In this document: piece after piece, positions 24,779 through 34,838 of the stretch | How the letters are laid out: each line of letters opens with the position of its first letter | Position numbering within the stretch: position 1 is the stretch's first letter | Assembly (NCBI RefSeq): GCF_003151135.1 | Contig: NZ_QEQK01000011.1 | Location: 62,001-126,000, forward strand | Source of the DNA: Abyssibacter profundi | Lineage (GTDB): Bacteria; Pseudomonadota; Gammaproteobacteria; Nevskiales; OUC007 | Length of the DNA: 64,000 bases | Direction: 5' to 3' | Program-made: the position numbers and the translations under genes | The notes under the pieces: model-generated | The model's input: the letters and a program-made list of their open reading frames with translations, nothing else | Databases searched by the model: none | Told to the model about the DNA's origin: nothing

Positions 24779-25774
24779 ATGACCGGTCCCTCAAAAGACT
24801 TGCTGAAACCTCGTCGTGTAGACGTCGATCAGGTTTCTGACACGCGCGCCCGCGTGGCGATCGAGCCGCTGGAGCGTGGCTACGGCCACACGTTGGGTAA
24901 TGCGCTGCGCCGCATCTTGCTGTCTTCAATCCCCGGTGCGGCGATTGTGGAAGCAGAAATCGAAGGTGTGCTGCACGAGTACACCACCATCGAGGGTGTC
25001 CAGGAAGATGTCATGGACATCCTGCTGAACCTCAAGGGCGTTGCCGTGCGATTGAACGCACGCGAAACGGCCGAGCTTCGTCTGTCCAAGGACGGCGAGG
25101 GTGTTGTGACCGCAGGTGACATCACGATTGATCACGATGTCGAGATCGTGAATCCGGATCACGTGATCGCGAACCTCACCGGCGGTAAGCTTTCGATGGT
25201 GCTCAAGATTGCGTCCGGTCGTGGCTATCAGCCGGCTGCCAGCGTAGCCAAGGTCAGTGAAGAAGAAGGGTCCGGTGTCGGTCGCCTTCGTCTCGATGCC
25301 TCGTTCTCTCCGGTGCGTCGCGTCAGCTACGCGGTTGAACGTGCCCGTGTGGAGCAGCGAACCGATCTGGACAAGCTGATTCTGGATATCGAAACCAACG
25401 GCAGTGTTGATGCCGGTGATGCCGTGCAGACGGCTGCGCAGATCCTGCGTGACCAGGTGGCGGTGTTTGTTGATCTGGATGCCGAAGCTGCCGCAGCGGT
25501 CGAGGAGCCTCAGGAAGTCATCAATCCGATGCTGCTGAAGCCGATTGATGAGTTGGATCTGACGGTGCGCTCGGCGAACTGCCTGAAGGCAGAGAACGTG
25601 TACTTTATTGGTGACCTGGTGCAGCGCACCGAGACGGAACTGATGAAGACGCCGAACCTCGGCAAGAAGTCACTGAACGAGATCAAGGAAGTGCTGGAAG
25701 GCCACGGCCTGGGTCTGGGTATGGAACTGGACAGCTGGACGCCCCCGAAAGTGGGCGCCGGCGAGTCGGCCTAG
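24779..25774 (+). CDS. rpoA: DNA-directed RNA polymerase subunit alpha
   Basis: Alpha subunit, which dimerises to assemble the polymerase and contacts UP elements and activators. The 331-residue product has the N-terminal domain ([20 protein letters not shown], ~35-54) and the C-terminal DNA-binding domain ([20 protein letters not shown] and [14 protein letters not shown]). Length and linker are normal. Confidence 0.99.
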   Translation: MTGPSKDLLKPRRVDVDQVSDTRARVAIEPLERGYGHTLGNALRRILLSSIPGAAIVEAEIEGVLHEYTTIEGVQEDVMDILLNLKGVAVRLNARETAELRLSKDGEGVVTAGDITIDHDVEIVNPDHVIANLTGGKLSMVLKIASGRGYQPAASVAKVSEEEGSGVGRLRLDASFSPVRRVSYAVERARVEQRTDLDKLILDIETNGSVDAGDAVQTAAQILRDQVAVFVDLDAEAAAAVEEPQEVINPMLLKPIDELDLTVRSANCLKAENVYFIGDLVQRTETELMKTPNLGKKSLNEIKEVLEGHGLGLGMELDSWTPPKVGAGESA

Positions 25775-25800
25775 TAGGCCGGGACTGGAGATAGAGAGCC

Positions 25801-26193
25801 ATGCGGCATCGTAACGCTGGAACCAATTTCGGACGTGAGCAGGGTCATCGCAAGTCGATGATGCAGAACCTGGCTAACTCGCTGTTCGAGCATGAAATGA
25901 TTCGCACCACCTTGCCCAAGGCCAAGGAACTGCGTCGTTTCGCTGAACCGCTGATCACGCGGGCCAAGGAAGACTCCGTGCACAACCGCCGGATCACTTT
26001 CGACCGCCTGCGTGACAAGAAGACCGTCGGCAAGCTGTTCACCGATCTCGGCCCGCGCTACAAGGAGCGCCCGGGGGGCTACATCCGCATTCTCAAGTGC
26101 GGTTTCCGTCCCGGCGACAACGCGCCGATGGCCTACGTAGAACTGGTCGATCGTCCCGTCGGAGCATCAGAAGGCGAGACAGACGCCTCCTAA
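25801..26193 (+). CDS. rplQ: 50S ribosomal protein L17
   Basis: L17 is near the tunnel exit. The product is 130 residues, starting [20 protein letters not shown], with [14 protein letters not shown]. It ends the conserved ribosomal block; a strong terminator follows within 25 nt. Confidence 0.98.
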   Translation: MRHRNAGTNFGREQGHRKSMMQNLANSLFEHEMIRTTLPKAKELRRFAEPLITRAKEDSVHNRRITFDRLRDKKTVGKLFTDLGPRYKERPGGYIRILKCGFRPGDNAPMAYVELVDRPVGASEGETDAS

Positions 26194-26216
26194 GCAAGGC
26201 GTTAACAAGGCATAAT

Positions 26217-26249
26217 GACATCGGGCGCTTCGGCGCCCGATGTCGTTTC
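26217..26249 (+). terminator. Intrinsic terminator of the alpha operon
   Basis: A perfect 12-bp stem (26217-26228 with 26233-26244) is capped by a TTCG tetraloop and followed by GTTTC. It marks the boundary between the ribosomal block and the glycan island. Confidence 0.85.
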
Positions 26250-26250
26250 T

Positions 26251-26274
26251 GGGGGCGCAGTGTAGTGCGTCCCC
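26251..26274 (+). other. Second hairpin in the leader of the glycan island
   Basis: A 9-bp stem with one G-U pair (26251-26259 with 26266-26274) follows the rplQ terminator by a few bases and ends just before the Shine-Dalgarno of the dehydrogenase gene. No promoter is evident between the two hairpins, so the island may depend on read-through. No copy of the RfaH ops element is seen. Confidence 0.45.
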
Positions 26275-26290
26275 ATCAGGGGAGGCTGGT

Positions 26291-27565
<1,275 letters not shown>

Positions 27566-27601
27566 GTGTCGTGATCCTCAGGCTGGCAGCCGAGGGATTC
27601 G

Positions 27602-28636
27602 ATGAAGGTTCTTGCTGACATCGGACATCCGGCACATGTTCACTTTTATAAGAATGCTTGGAAGTGTTTGATCGAAGCAGGCCATGAAGTCGTGGTCAGC
27701 AGTCGGGCAAAAGAATGCGCAGTCGACCTACTCGATGCCTTGGGCGTGGAGCATCGGTGTCTTTCGCGACAGAACGACGGGCGACCCCAGGGAATGGGTC
27801 GGGAGTACGTCTCTCGTTTGCGGAACCTTGTGGGGCTAGTCCACGCTGAACGGCCCGACGTACTGACGGGTGTAGGAGGCATTTTTGCTGCGCATGCGGG
27901 CGTCTTGTGCCGCCGACCGTCCGTGGTGTTCTACGACACCGAAAACGCGACCTTGCAGAACGCACTGACCTATCCAGTCGCCACCCGCCTGTATGTGCCT
28001 GATTGCTACAAGGGGTGGACGCCGAATCGTAGAACCGTGCGTTACCCGGGGTATCATGAGCTGGCCTACCTGCGTCCGAAATATTTCGTACCCAATCGTG
28101 AGCTGGCGTTGCTGCACTGCGGTTTAGCTCCTTTTGGGGATACGTTTCTGGTTCGAGTTGTATCTTGGCAAGCCAACCATGATCTCGGTGAGAAAGGCTG
28201 GTCCGAAACCACGCTACGAGCGGTGGTCCATAAGCTTGAAGAACTTGGCCGGGTCGTCATTTCTACAGAAACGCCCCTACCTCCAGACTTGGCACGCTAC
28301 GTGTACCAAGGACCTCCGGAACACCTACATCATCTGCTGGCGTTTTGTCGCGCGTGTATAGGCGAAAGCGCAACGTTGGTTTCCGAGAGCGCAGTACTTG
28401 GAGTACCGGCTCTGTATGCAGCGGAGACATCGCGTGGCTATCTGGAAGACCTCCAGGATCAATACGGACTTGTTACGGTATTGCGTTCAACTGAGCCGAA
28501 GGCCGTTTGTCAGGGAATTAGCCGCATGTTGGATGCTCCGCTCAGCGACGTCCGGGATCGACATGCGCGCCTGCTTGAAAACAGCTGCGATGTAACAGAA
28601 ACGATCTATGGCGCTCTCACCGCCGAGACGTTGTGA
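27602..28636 (+). CDS. DUF354 family protein (GT-B-like)
   Basis: A 344-residue protein of the DUF354 family, whose fold is related to GT-B enzymes such as MurG and hydrolysing UDP-GlcNAc 2-epimerases. The N-terminal MKVLADIGHPAHVHFYKN and the YDTENATLQNALTYPVA segment are recognisable. Members are common in surface-glycan loci but their reaction is generally unproven. A role as glycosyltransferase, or as a substitute for a NeuC-type epimerase, is inference. GAGGG precedes the ATG. The TGA overlaps the GTG start of the next gene. Confidence 0.75.
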   Translation: MKVLADIGHPAHVHFYKNAWKCLIEAGHEVVVSSRAKECAVDLLDALGVEHRCLSRQNDGRPQGMGREYVSRLRNLVGLVHAERPDVLTGVGGIFAAHAGVLCRRPSVVFYDTENATLQNALTYPVATRLYVPDCYKGWTPNRRTVRYPGYHELAYLRPKYFVPNRELALLHCGLAPFGDTFLVRVVSWQANHDLGEKGWSETTLRAVVHKLEELGRVVISTETPLPPDLARYVYQGPPEHLHHLLAFCRACIGESATLVSESAVLGVPALYAAETSRGYLEDLQDQYGLVTVLRSTEPKAVCQGISRMLDAPLSDVRDRHARLLENSCDVTETIYGALTAETL

Positions 28637-30066
28637 CAGATACCAACCAGAGCGGCAGTGGCCTCATTTCAGCCGCCAAGTTGCGCAGAGTAATCGATGA
28701 AGTGCTGCAGGCCGTCGCAGAGCGCGGGTACCGTGACCCTGACTTCCAATTAGTGGTCAGGCTCTTTCTATTCGAGTCGTTGCGGCGCAAGGGAGAACAA
28801 AAAAGATTGCCCGTCATGACGGCCTGTCGATTTGGGCTAGAGCAGCTAATTTTCTTGTTGCCCAATCTAGTGCGAATGTGGGGTGCCAGTCCCGCTCACC
28901 TGGTCGTGGTGCCGGCTTCTCATCGTGTCGGGCAACCTGTTCGCACCCGGGGAGTCAGCAAGCACGCCGATAGCGTGGTGTCAGCATTGCTACTTAGATC
29001 CAATCAGGTGATGGTTTTTGAAACTGGAGTGGGGCCCGCATCGTATCGGGGTCCAAGTGGCGAGAGGGTTGTCAATATCAGTTTGGTCGTCTGGATCCTG
29101 CAGCGCCTTATAGGGGTGTTCAGCCGGACTTCGAAGGCACCCGCCGAGTTAGTGGTGCATGCGCTTGAACAACTCAATGCGCGCCCAGACCGCGTGAGCA
29201 AAAAGCGGTTCTCCCGCCGGCTTCAGCGCCATTTGGATCGTTCCAAATGGCTGATCCGAATTTACTCGCGTCTCCTGCGACTAGAGCCTCACTGTCAGGT
29301 AGTGACTATTGTCTACTACACCCTGGATGCGATGGCGGTCACTGCAGTCGCGCGGCGGATTGGCTGTCGTACCGTCGAGTACCAGCACGGGATTCAGAAT
29401 GACGACCATCCGATGTATGCATTGGGGCAGGTGCCGGCCAATCTGGGTAAGGCGGCGACCCTTCCAAGAGCGTTTCATGTATGGGACGACGTGGCCGGCC
29501 GCCGTGCAATGCGCTGGATGTCGAACTATCCAAATGCCGGGTTCCGGTGCCAGGTCATAGGCAATCTCTGGCTGGAGCAGGTGATCGGGACTGATAGGGA
29601 CCGGGACGTGGCCGGCGCATCCAGACGCATTCTCGTTGCCCTTCAGGAATGGCCGATGACTTTCAACATGGGTCTGATCGCAGCGCTGGAGTGCCTGGAC
29701 GCAGCGACTGAGGTCATCATACGGCCGCACCCGCGCGATTCTGTTGCTTTAGAGGCAATTCGAAGCACCTTCGCGCAAGCGTCCTTTTCGGGCACGTTTG
29801 TAATACAGCTGCCGGGGGATGCGGCCATTGAGGCTGCGCTCGCTCGCAGTTCGCTGTGTATCACGGGGTTTTCCACTGTGGGGGTCGAGGCGCTTCGATT
29901 GGGAAGCTACTGCCTGTTTACGCACCCGAACGCAAAAAATGGCCTAGCAGACTACATAGACGGGTCACGTTGTTTTTACGCTGATTCGGAGGCAGGTATT
30001 CGCTCCGTGCTTATGAGCTGGCAGCAGGCAATGCGCACCCAACAGGCCGCAGGAGTTCAGGTATGA
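28633..30066 (+). CDS. Putative GT-B fold glycosyltransferase
   Basis: A 477-residue protein starting with GTG in a GTGA overlap with the DUF354 gene. The second half shows features of capsule/CDP-glycerol-type GT-B enzymes: EYQHGI with His252, VIIRPHPRD near residue 363, and TGFSTVGVEALRLGSYCLF near residue 415, a typical nucleotide-binding segment. The N-terminal ~200 residues are helical and not recognised. It probably transfers an activated sugar, perhaps the CMP-sugar made by the downstream genes, in the cytoplasm. The acceptor is unknown. Confidence 0.65.
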   Translation: MTDTNQSGSGLISAAKLRRVIDEVLQAVAERGYRDPDFQLVVRLFLFESLRRKGEQKRLPVMTACRFGLEQLIFLLPNLVRMWGASPAHLVVVPASHRVGQPVRTRGVSKHADSVVSALLLRSNQVMVFETGVGPASYRGPSGERVVNISLVVWILQRLIGVFSRTSKAPAELVVHALEQLNARPDRVSKKRFSRRLQRHLDRSKWLIRIYSRLLRLEPHCQVVTIVYYTLDAMAVTAVARRIGCRTVEYQHGIQNDDHPMYALGQVPANLGKAATLPRAFHVWDDVAGRRAMRWMSNYPNAGFRCQVIGNLWLEQVIGTDRDRDVAGASRRILVALQEWPMTFNMGLIAALECLDAATEVIIRPHPRDSVALEAIRSTFAQASFSGTFVIQLPGDAAIEAALARSSLCITGFSTVGVEALRLGSYCLFTHPNAKNGLADYIDGSRCFYADSEAGIRSVLMSWQQAMRTQQAAGVQV

Positions 30067-32372
30067 CCATAAGCGATCTGCCCCGGCAGACTTGGTGTCT
30101 GAGAACTCGTCCGGCGCGGTTCATGCTCGAGCAGGCGGCGACCGTTCGAGCCGCTGCAACCCGATTTGCAGATGGCCAAGTTAATACAGTATTCGCAGTC
30201 AACGAGGCGGGTGCCTGTGTCGGCAGTTTCAGTCGTGGCGATCTGATTCGCGCAGTCGCTGCTGATGTCCCCGCGGATGCCACTATCCGGTGGAATGCTT
30301 CCTTCGAACGTCTTCACATCGGAGACGATTATGCTCAGCACCTAGCCAAGTTCGACAAGCAACTAGGTAATGTGATTCCCGTTCTGGATCACCACGGACG
30401 TTGTCGACGCGTGTTCGAACGCACACGTGAAAGCGGTTTAGAGATCGCGGGCAAACGATATGTCCCGGGTGGAAAGCCCCTGGTGATTGCCGAAATCGGG
30501 AACAATCACAACGGTTCACCTGATACGGCACGCCAACTCGTCGATGCTGCGGCCGCTGCAGGTGCGGATGCAGTCAAGTTCCAGGCGCGTAGTTTGTCTG
30601 AACTCTACGTGTCGCTTGACGAGGCCTACCTTCGCGAGACGGACTACGCGACGGCATACACAATTCGGCAGCTTGCTCGATTCAACCTGTCGCATGAGCA
30701 GCTCTCGGGGTTGATGGACTACGCACGTCAGCTCGGCTTGGCCGCTATCTGTACCCCGTTTGACGAACCCAGTTTGGAATGGCTGCTCGATTATGAGCCC
30801 GACGGGCTCAAGATTGCATCGGCTGATTTTTCGAATCTCAGCCTGCACCGCAAGCTCATCGATGCCGATATGCCCGTGTTGATGTCCACAGGCATGAACA
30901 CGGTCAGTGATATTGAATACGTTGCCGGTCTGTTACGCCGTGCCTACGTCGACTGCACGTTTCTTCATACCAACTCAACTTACCCAACGGCCTTCTCTGA
31001 TGTCCAATTGGACTTCGTGGATACCCTGCGCCGTCTCTCTCCTAGTGGATTGGTCGGCTACTCCGGGCACGAGCGCGGTACTCATATACCGTTGATCGCA
31101 GCGAGCCGTGGCTGCGTGGTCATCGAGAAGCATCTCACGCTCGATCGATCTCAAGAGGGGATGGACCACTCGGCTTCATTGCTGCCACAGGAGCTCGCAC
31201 AATTATGTGCTCAACTGAGCGATGCCGCCGAAGCTCTTCAGGGGGATAGCGGTCTCACGCGCAGGGTCTCTCAGGGGGAGGTGCTCAATGCCGTGGCGTT
31301 GGAAAAAGGGATTTATTTAGCGTGCGACAAGCGTGCGGGCGAGCTGGTCCAGCCTGGAGATGTGATCGTGCGTTCGCCGCGTGTGGGCCTTTCGCCGCTC
31401 GAGTGGGAGAGGGACTTATCCGGTCGGCCGTTGACCCGGGATCGAGCCCGTCACGCTCCTCTGATGGCGGCTGATTTCAGTGGCTTGGCGGCAGGGCGGG
31501 GTATGCGTCCGGAATTTCTAGGTCGCTTCGGTCTGCCCGTCCGGCAGCGAGACGCCGTAGCGGTGCAGGACCGTTTTGCTCCTGCATTTGTGGAGTATCA
31601 CCTGTTCGCAACAGACCTCGAGGAGCCGGCAGCTCAAGTTGCGCAAGTACTCCGTGGCCGCGACGTCGCATTCCACGCACCTGAACAGTTCGCTCATGAG
31701 TTTGTGTTGGATCTGGTGTCAGACGATCCGGAGGTGCGTGCCCGATCAGAGCACCTGCTACTTGAGACCGTGACATGGTGCCTGCGTGTAGCGGAGGCCG
31801 CCCGAAGTGATCAGCGACCGTATCTGATCGTCAACGTTGGAGGAGCCGTTGGGCGTAGTCAGGCTTCTGGCCATGTGCCACCGCTCAATCGTGTGGAAGC
31901 TTTTGACCGGGTCGTTGCTGCACGCAACAGGTTATGGGATGCAGGTGTTCATATGCTGCCGCAGACGATGCCTCCTTTCCCATGGCATTTTGGTGGCCAG
32001 GGGCGACATCGGTTGTTTGTTTCGCCAGATGATCTAATGGCGATTCAGAGTCATGGTCGCGTGGAATTCTGTCTGGACCTCAGCCACTCGTACCTAGCCT
32101 GCGATTACCTTCATCGAGATTTCTACGATGATCTCGACCAGATTGCGGATGTGGTCGGATACTGTCATGTCGCGGATGCGAGGCCGCCGAACGGTGAGGG
32201 GTTGCAGATCGGCGACGGACAAATTGACATGCGTAGGGTGAACACAGCGCTCGGGCTGTCCGGAGGGCAGCGGCCCTGGATCGCCGAAGTTTGGAATGGC
32301 CACATGAACGATATGGAAGGATTTGGGATCGCGCTGGATCGATTGACGGAGGCTTTCAGTGCACAAGCTTAG
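30063..32372 (+). CDS. Multidomain NeuB-family synthase: CBS-like / NeuB / SAF / sugar isomerase-like
   Basis: A 769-residue fusion. Residues ~1-120 resemble a CBS module (FAVNEAGACVGSFSRGDL, VIPVLDHHGR). Residues ~138-375 are a NeuB-type TIM barrel that condenses phosphoenolpyruvate with a sugar to make a nonulosonic acid: IAEIGNNHNGS near 142-152, LHTNSTYP, GYSGHERGTHIPL, IEKHLTLD. Residues ~400-462 are an SAF (antifreeze-like) domain (VALEKGIYLACDKRAGE). Residues ~475-769 match the xylose isomerase/AP-endonuclease-like TIM barrel (CLDLSHSYLACDY, GEGLQIGDGQIDM, WIAEVWNGH). Standalone NeuB proteins are ~350 residues, so the extra domains are notable. ATG overlaps the previous stop (ATGA). 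The exact product is not predictable. Confidence 0.85.
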   Translation: MTISDLPRQTWCLRTRPARFMLEQAATVRAAATRFADGQVNTVFAVNEAGACVGSFSRGDLIRAVAADVPADATIRWNASFERLHIGDDYAQHLAKFDKQLGNVIPVLDHHGRCRRVFERTRESGLEIAGKRYVPGGKPLVIAEIGNNHNGSPDTARQLVDAAAAAGADAVKFQARSLSELYVSLDEAYLRETDYATAYTIRQLARFNLSHEQLSGLMDYARQLGLAAICTPFDEPSLEWLLDYEPDGLKIASADFSNLSLHRKLIDADMPVLMSTGMNTVSDIEYVAGLLRRAYVDCTFLHTNSTYPTAFSDVQLDFVDTLRRLSPSGLVGYSGHERGTHIPLIAASRGCVVIEKHLTLDRSQEGMDHSASLLPQELAQLCAQLSDAAEALQGDSGLTRRVSQGEVLNAVALEKGIYLACDKRAGELVQPGDVIVRSPRVGLSPLEWERDLSGRPLTRDRARHAPLMAADFSGLAAGRGMRPEFLGRFGLPVRQRDAVAVQDRFAPAFVEYHLFATDLEEPAAQVAQVLRGRDVAFHAPEQFAHEFVLDLVSDDPEVRARSEHLLLETVTWCLRVAEAARSDQRPYLIVNVGGAVGRSQASGHVPPLNRVEAFDRVVAARNRLWDAGVHMLPQTMPPFPWHFGGQGRHRLFVSPDDLMAIQSHGRVEFCLDLSHSYLACDYLHRDFYDDLDQIADVVGYCHVADARPPNGEGLQIGDGQIDMRRVNTALGLSGGQRPWIAEVWNGHMNDMEGFGIALDRLTEAFSAQA

Positions 32373-33060
32373 TGTCGTTGTTCCCGCTCGAAGCGGGTCC
32401 AAGCGCCTGGAAGGGAAGAATGTCCGGCCGTTGGCTGGTGAACCGCTCGTTTTCCATACATTGCGAGCCTGCCTTGGGCACGACGCAGTGGAGCACGTGA
32501 TCTTCACGACGGACTCTCAAGACTATCTTGATCTCGTCAACTCGACCTTCGGGAACCATGTGACGACCGTGCTTCGCCCTGCAGCCACTGCGGGTGACAC
32601 ATCCAAGGTGACGGATGAAATTCATCGATTGCTGTCTGCTTCACCAGAACTATTCCCCGGTGATTGGTTCGGTGTGTGTTTGCCGACTGCGCCTTTGCGG
32701 ACGCAAGCAGTCATGCGTCGTGCACTGGCGCAATGGCAGGCGTCCGGGCAAGCATTGTTTTCCGCTATGCCCTACGAGTTCCCCATTCAGTTCGCATTCA
32801 GGGTGGCGCGGGGCGGTGATTGGGAGCCTGTCTTCGGTGATGCCAGTCCCATGGTGACTGGGCAGACCCGTTCACAGGACATTGAGACGCTCTACCGGCC
32901 GAATGGAGCAATCTATTTCCAACGAATTGACGAATTCTTGCAGGCAGGCACGTTCTATAGCGGTGCTAGGCCGTTTCTAATGAGCGTCGAGGAAAGTTTG
33001 GACGTCGATACTGATCTGGATTTCACTATGGCGGAGCTGGTGCTGGAGCGCATGCGATGA
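32359..33060 (+). CDS. CMP-nonulosonic acid cytidylyltransferase (NeuA/LegF/PseF-like)
   Basis: Activates a nonulosonic acid with CTP for transfer. The 233-residue product begins with GTG 32359, inside the last 14 nt of the fusion gene, and shows the nucleotide-binding VVPARSGSKRLEGKN, LPTAPLRT and the C-terminal DVDTDLDFTMAE metal-binding signature. The motif has Ser-Lys-Arg where many NeuA proteins have Ser-Lys-Gly. It fits directly with the NeuB-type synthase upstream. Which nonulosonic acid is used cannot be told. Confidence 0.87.
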   Translation: MHKLSVVVPARSGSKRLEGKNVRPLAGEPLVFHTLRACLGHDAVEHVIFTTDSQDYLDLVNSTFGNHVTTVLRPAATAGDTSKVTDEIHRLLSASPELFPGDWFGVCLPTAPLRTQAVMRRALAQWQASGQALFSAMPYEFPIQFAFRVARGGDWEPVFGDASPMVTGQTRSQDIETLYRPNGAIYFQRIDEFLQAGTFYSGARPFLMSVEESLDVDTDLDFTMAELVLERMR

Positions 33061-34001
33061 ATCGACTTCATGGCATTGCATTCTCGATCCCGATGTTCTT
33101 TCGTGCGGACGAAGCCATCGACTGGGCGGCGCTTGAGGGGTATCTCGACCGAATCGTTCCTAATGCCGGCGTTGCCTGCCTGTACGCCATGGCATTCAAC
33201 ACCCGCTATCTGCAATTGTCCGTGGATGAGATCCACTCCGTGAACCGGCTGACCTGCGAGGCAGCGCGGAGCAAAGGCATTCCTGCGATCGTAGGGCATC
33301 CGATTGGCCAACGACAGGCCGATCTTGAGCGATTCTGCGAGCGAGCCGCGCGTGACTATCAGCCGGACGCGATTTCCGTGCTATTTCCAGAGCGTTACTT
33401 CGGTGAGGATGCGCCTGTGCTGTCGTATCTGGAGGCGCCAATTCGCGCGGGTCTGCCGTGTTTTATTCATCAGATGAAACTGGTCAGCGGATTCGACGGC
33501 AGCCTCGTGGACTGGCCGGGGCGCTTGCTCGACCAGGCGCTTGGCCTGCCAGGGGTCGTCGGGATGAAGGAGGATTCCAAGGACGACGCGCTCGCACGTA
33601 GCCTGTTGGCACGCTACGGTGAGACGCACAATATTGTTATTGCGGGTGGGGGCAAACGACGGGCTGCTGAACTGGCAGAAACGGGACGGCTTCGGAGTTG
33701 GCTGAATGGGTCGCTAATGTTGGACTCAAGGCCCGCCGCATCAATCTACGAAGCGATAATCGGGCAAGACACACCGACAGTGCAGCGTTATTTGCAGAAC
33801 ATCGAGCGCCCGTATTTTGACGAGGTCGTGGGGCCTCTCGGGTGGCACGTTGCACATAAACTGGCACTGGAAGTGGCCGGGTATGGTTTGCGCTATGAGC
33901 GGTTGCCCATGACGACTGCAACAGTCGCGGACTGTGCTCGACAGGTGCAGATCATCCAGCGTGTGCTTGAGGCGTTGAGAGACTTCTCCGTTCCAGAATG
34001 A
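33057..34001 (+). CDS. Dihydrodipicolinate synthase / N-acetylneuraminate lyase family protein
   Basis: A 314-residue TIM-barrel protein of the pyruvate-dependent aldolase family. The Schiff-base lysine is likely Lys171 in GVVGMKEDSKDD. The usual GTTGE pyruvate-carboxylate motif is replaced around residues 45-55 by AMAFNTRYLQLS, so substrate or chemistry probably differs from DapA and NanA. It is coupled to the cytidylyltransferase (ATGA) and to the next gene (ATGA). It may make or break a keto-acid sugar in this pathway; this is inference. Confidence 0.75.
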   Translation: MNRLHGIAFSIPMFFRADEAIDWAALEGYLDRIVPNAGVACLYAMAFNTRYLQLSVDEIHSVNRLTCEAARSKGIPAIVGHPIGQRQADLERFCERAARDYQPDAISVLFPERYFGEDAPVLSYLEAPIRAGLPCFIHQMKLVSGFDGSLVDWPGRLLDQALGLPGVVGMKEDSKDDALARSLLARYGETHNIVIAGGGKRRAAELAETGRLRSWLNGSLMLDSRPAASIYEAIIGQDTPTVQRYLQNIERPYFDEVVGPLGWHVAHKLALEVAGYGLRYERLPMTTATVADCARQVQIIQRVLEALRDFSVPE

Positions 34002-34786
34002 CAGCGAGTGTCCTCTCAAGCGAGGTCGAGAGCGCTCTGGAAGGTCGGGTCATCATGCTGGGTGACTCGCATGTCAGGGCATTTGCGACTCACGCGGCCG
34101 TTATTCCAATCTTCCTCGGTCCGGGGAAACAACTAAATTTCCTTTCCGAAGCTAATGCCATCTCCACTCGCAGGCGTGTTGAGAGAGCCATCTGCTGCTG
34201 TCCAGTCACAGCCCAGCCGGTGGTGTCGTTTGGCGAAGCGGTTTGCAGATACCTGTTGGGTCGCGGGTGGCACCTTGAACGTGTGGGTCACACTCCAGCT
34301 CGTGTAGAGGCCACGCTGATGAGTGAGGCTAGGCAGTTGGTTGACCTGCTGTCCTCACTGGCCAACGACCACGACCGGGGGATCGACCTTTTACTGCCGC
34401 CTGCCTCATTGCGGCGCCAGCAAACTGAGCTACATAGAACGTTTAACGATTACGTGAAGCACGCTTGCAGAAACACGCGCCTCCGGGCACTTGATCCTTT
34501 CGTTATGGGCGACTGGGGACAGACAGGGCCGCGTGACTGGTACATTGATGCGATTCATTGCGGGGATCGCTTCGCTGAGATGGCGACACGCAACTTTTGG
34601 GCTGAGAAGGCCTGGCCCGCGATTCACGCTGACGCTGATCTATGGCCTGCCGAGCTTCCTGGCTGCGACTGGTTGGAGCCTGATTCGCTTTTTCGCTGCT
34701 ATCGACTACGTGAATGGGGTGAGGGCTTGCCGACAGGCTTTCGTGAGCGTTTCGTTCGTAGGTGGAGACGGGTGTTCAGGGTTTAG
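33998..34786 (+). CDS. SGNH-like hydrolase/acyltransferase (putative)
   Basis: A 262-residue protein with IMLGDSHVRAF near the N-terminus (candidate nucleophile Ser24) and YIDAIHCGD (Asp184, His187), matching blocks I and V of SGNH enzymes. Clear block II/III glycine and asparagine motifs are not seen. No signal peptide is evident, so it would act in the cytoplasm. A role in acetylating or deacetylating the glycan fits the context but is unproven. ATG overlaps the previous stop. Confidence 0.55.
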   Translation: MTASVLSSEVESALEGRVIMLGDSHVRAFATHAAVIPIFLGPGKQLNFLSEANAISTRRRVERAICCCPVTAQPVVSFGEAVCRYLLGRGWHLERVGHTPARVEATLMSEARQLVDLLSSLANDHDRGIDLLLPPASLRRQQTELHRTFNDYVKHACRNTRLRALDPFVMGDWGQTGPRDWYIDAIHCGDRFAEMATRNFWAEKAWPAIHADADLWPAELPGCDWLEPDSLFRCYRLREWGEGLPTGFRERFVRRWRRVFRV

Positions 34787-34838
34787 TGATGTCACTCTCT
34801 ACGGCGGACGTCTGCAAATCTGTAATGGGATCTTTGGC

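Noticed and set aside
26240-26290. ATG at 26240 as start of the dehydrogenase gene
   Set aside because: It lies within the rplQ terminator stem and has no Shine-Dalgarno; the TTG at 26291 has AGGGGAGG and fits the family N-terminus.
26217-26290. RfaH ops element before the glycan island
   Set aside because: No match to the GGCGGTAG core; the nearest G-rich sequence belongs to hairpins.
34491-34838. Upstream extension of the dioxygenase frame with an earlier ATG
   Set aside because: It overlaps the coupled SGNH-like gene fully and lacks homology; the first ATG outside is 34839.
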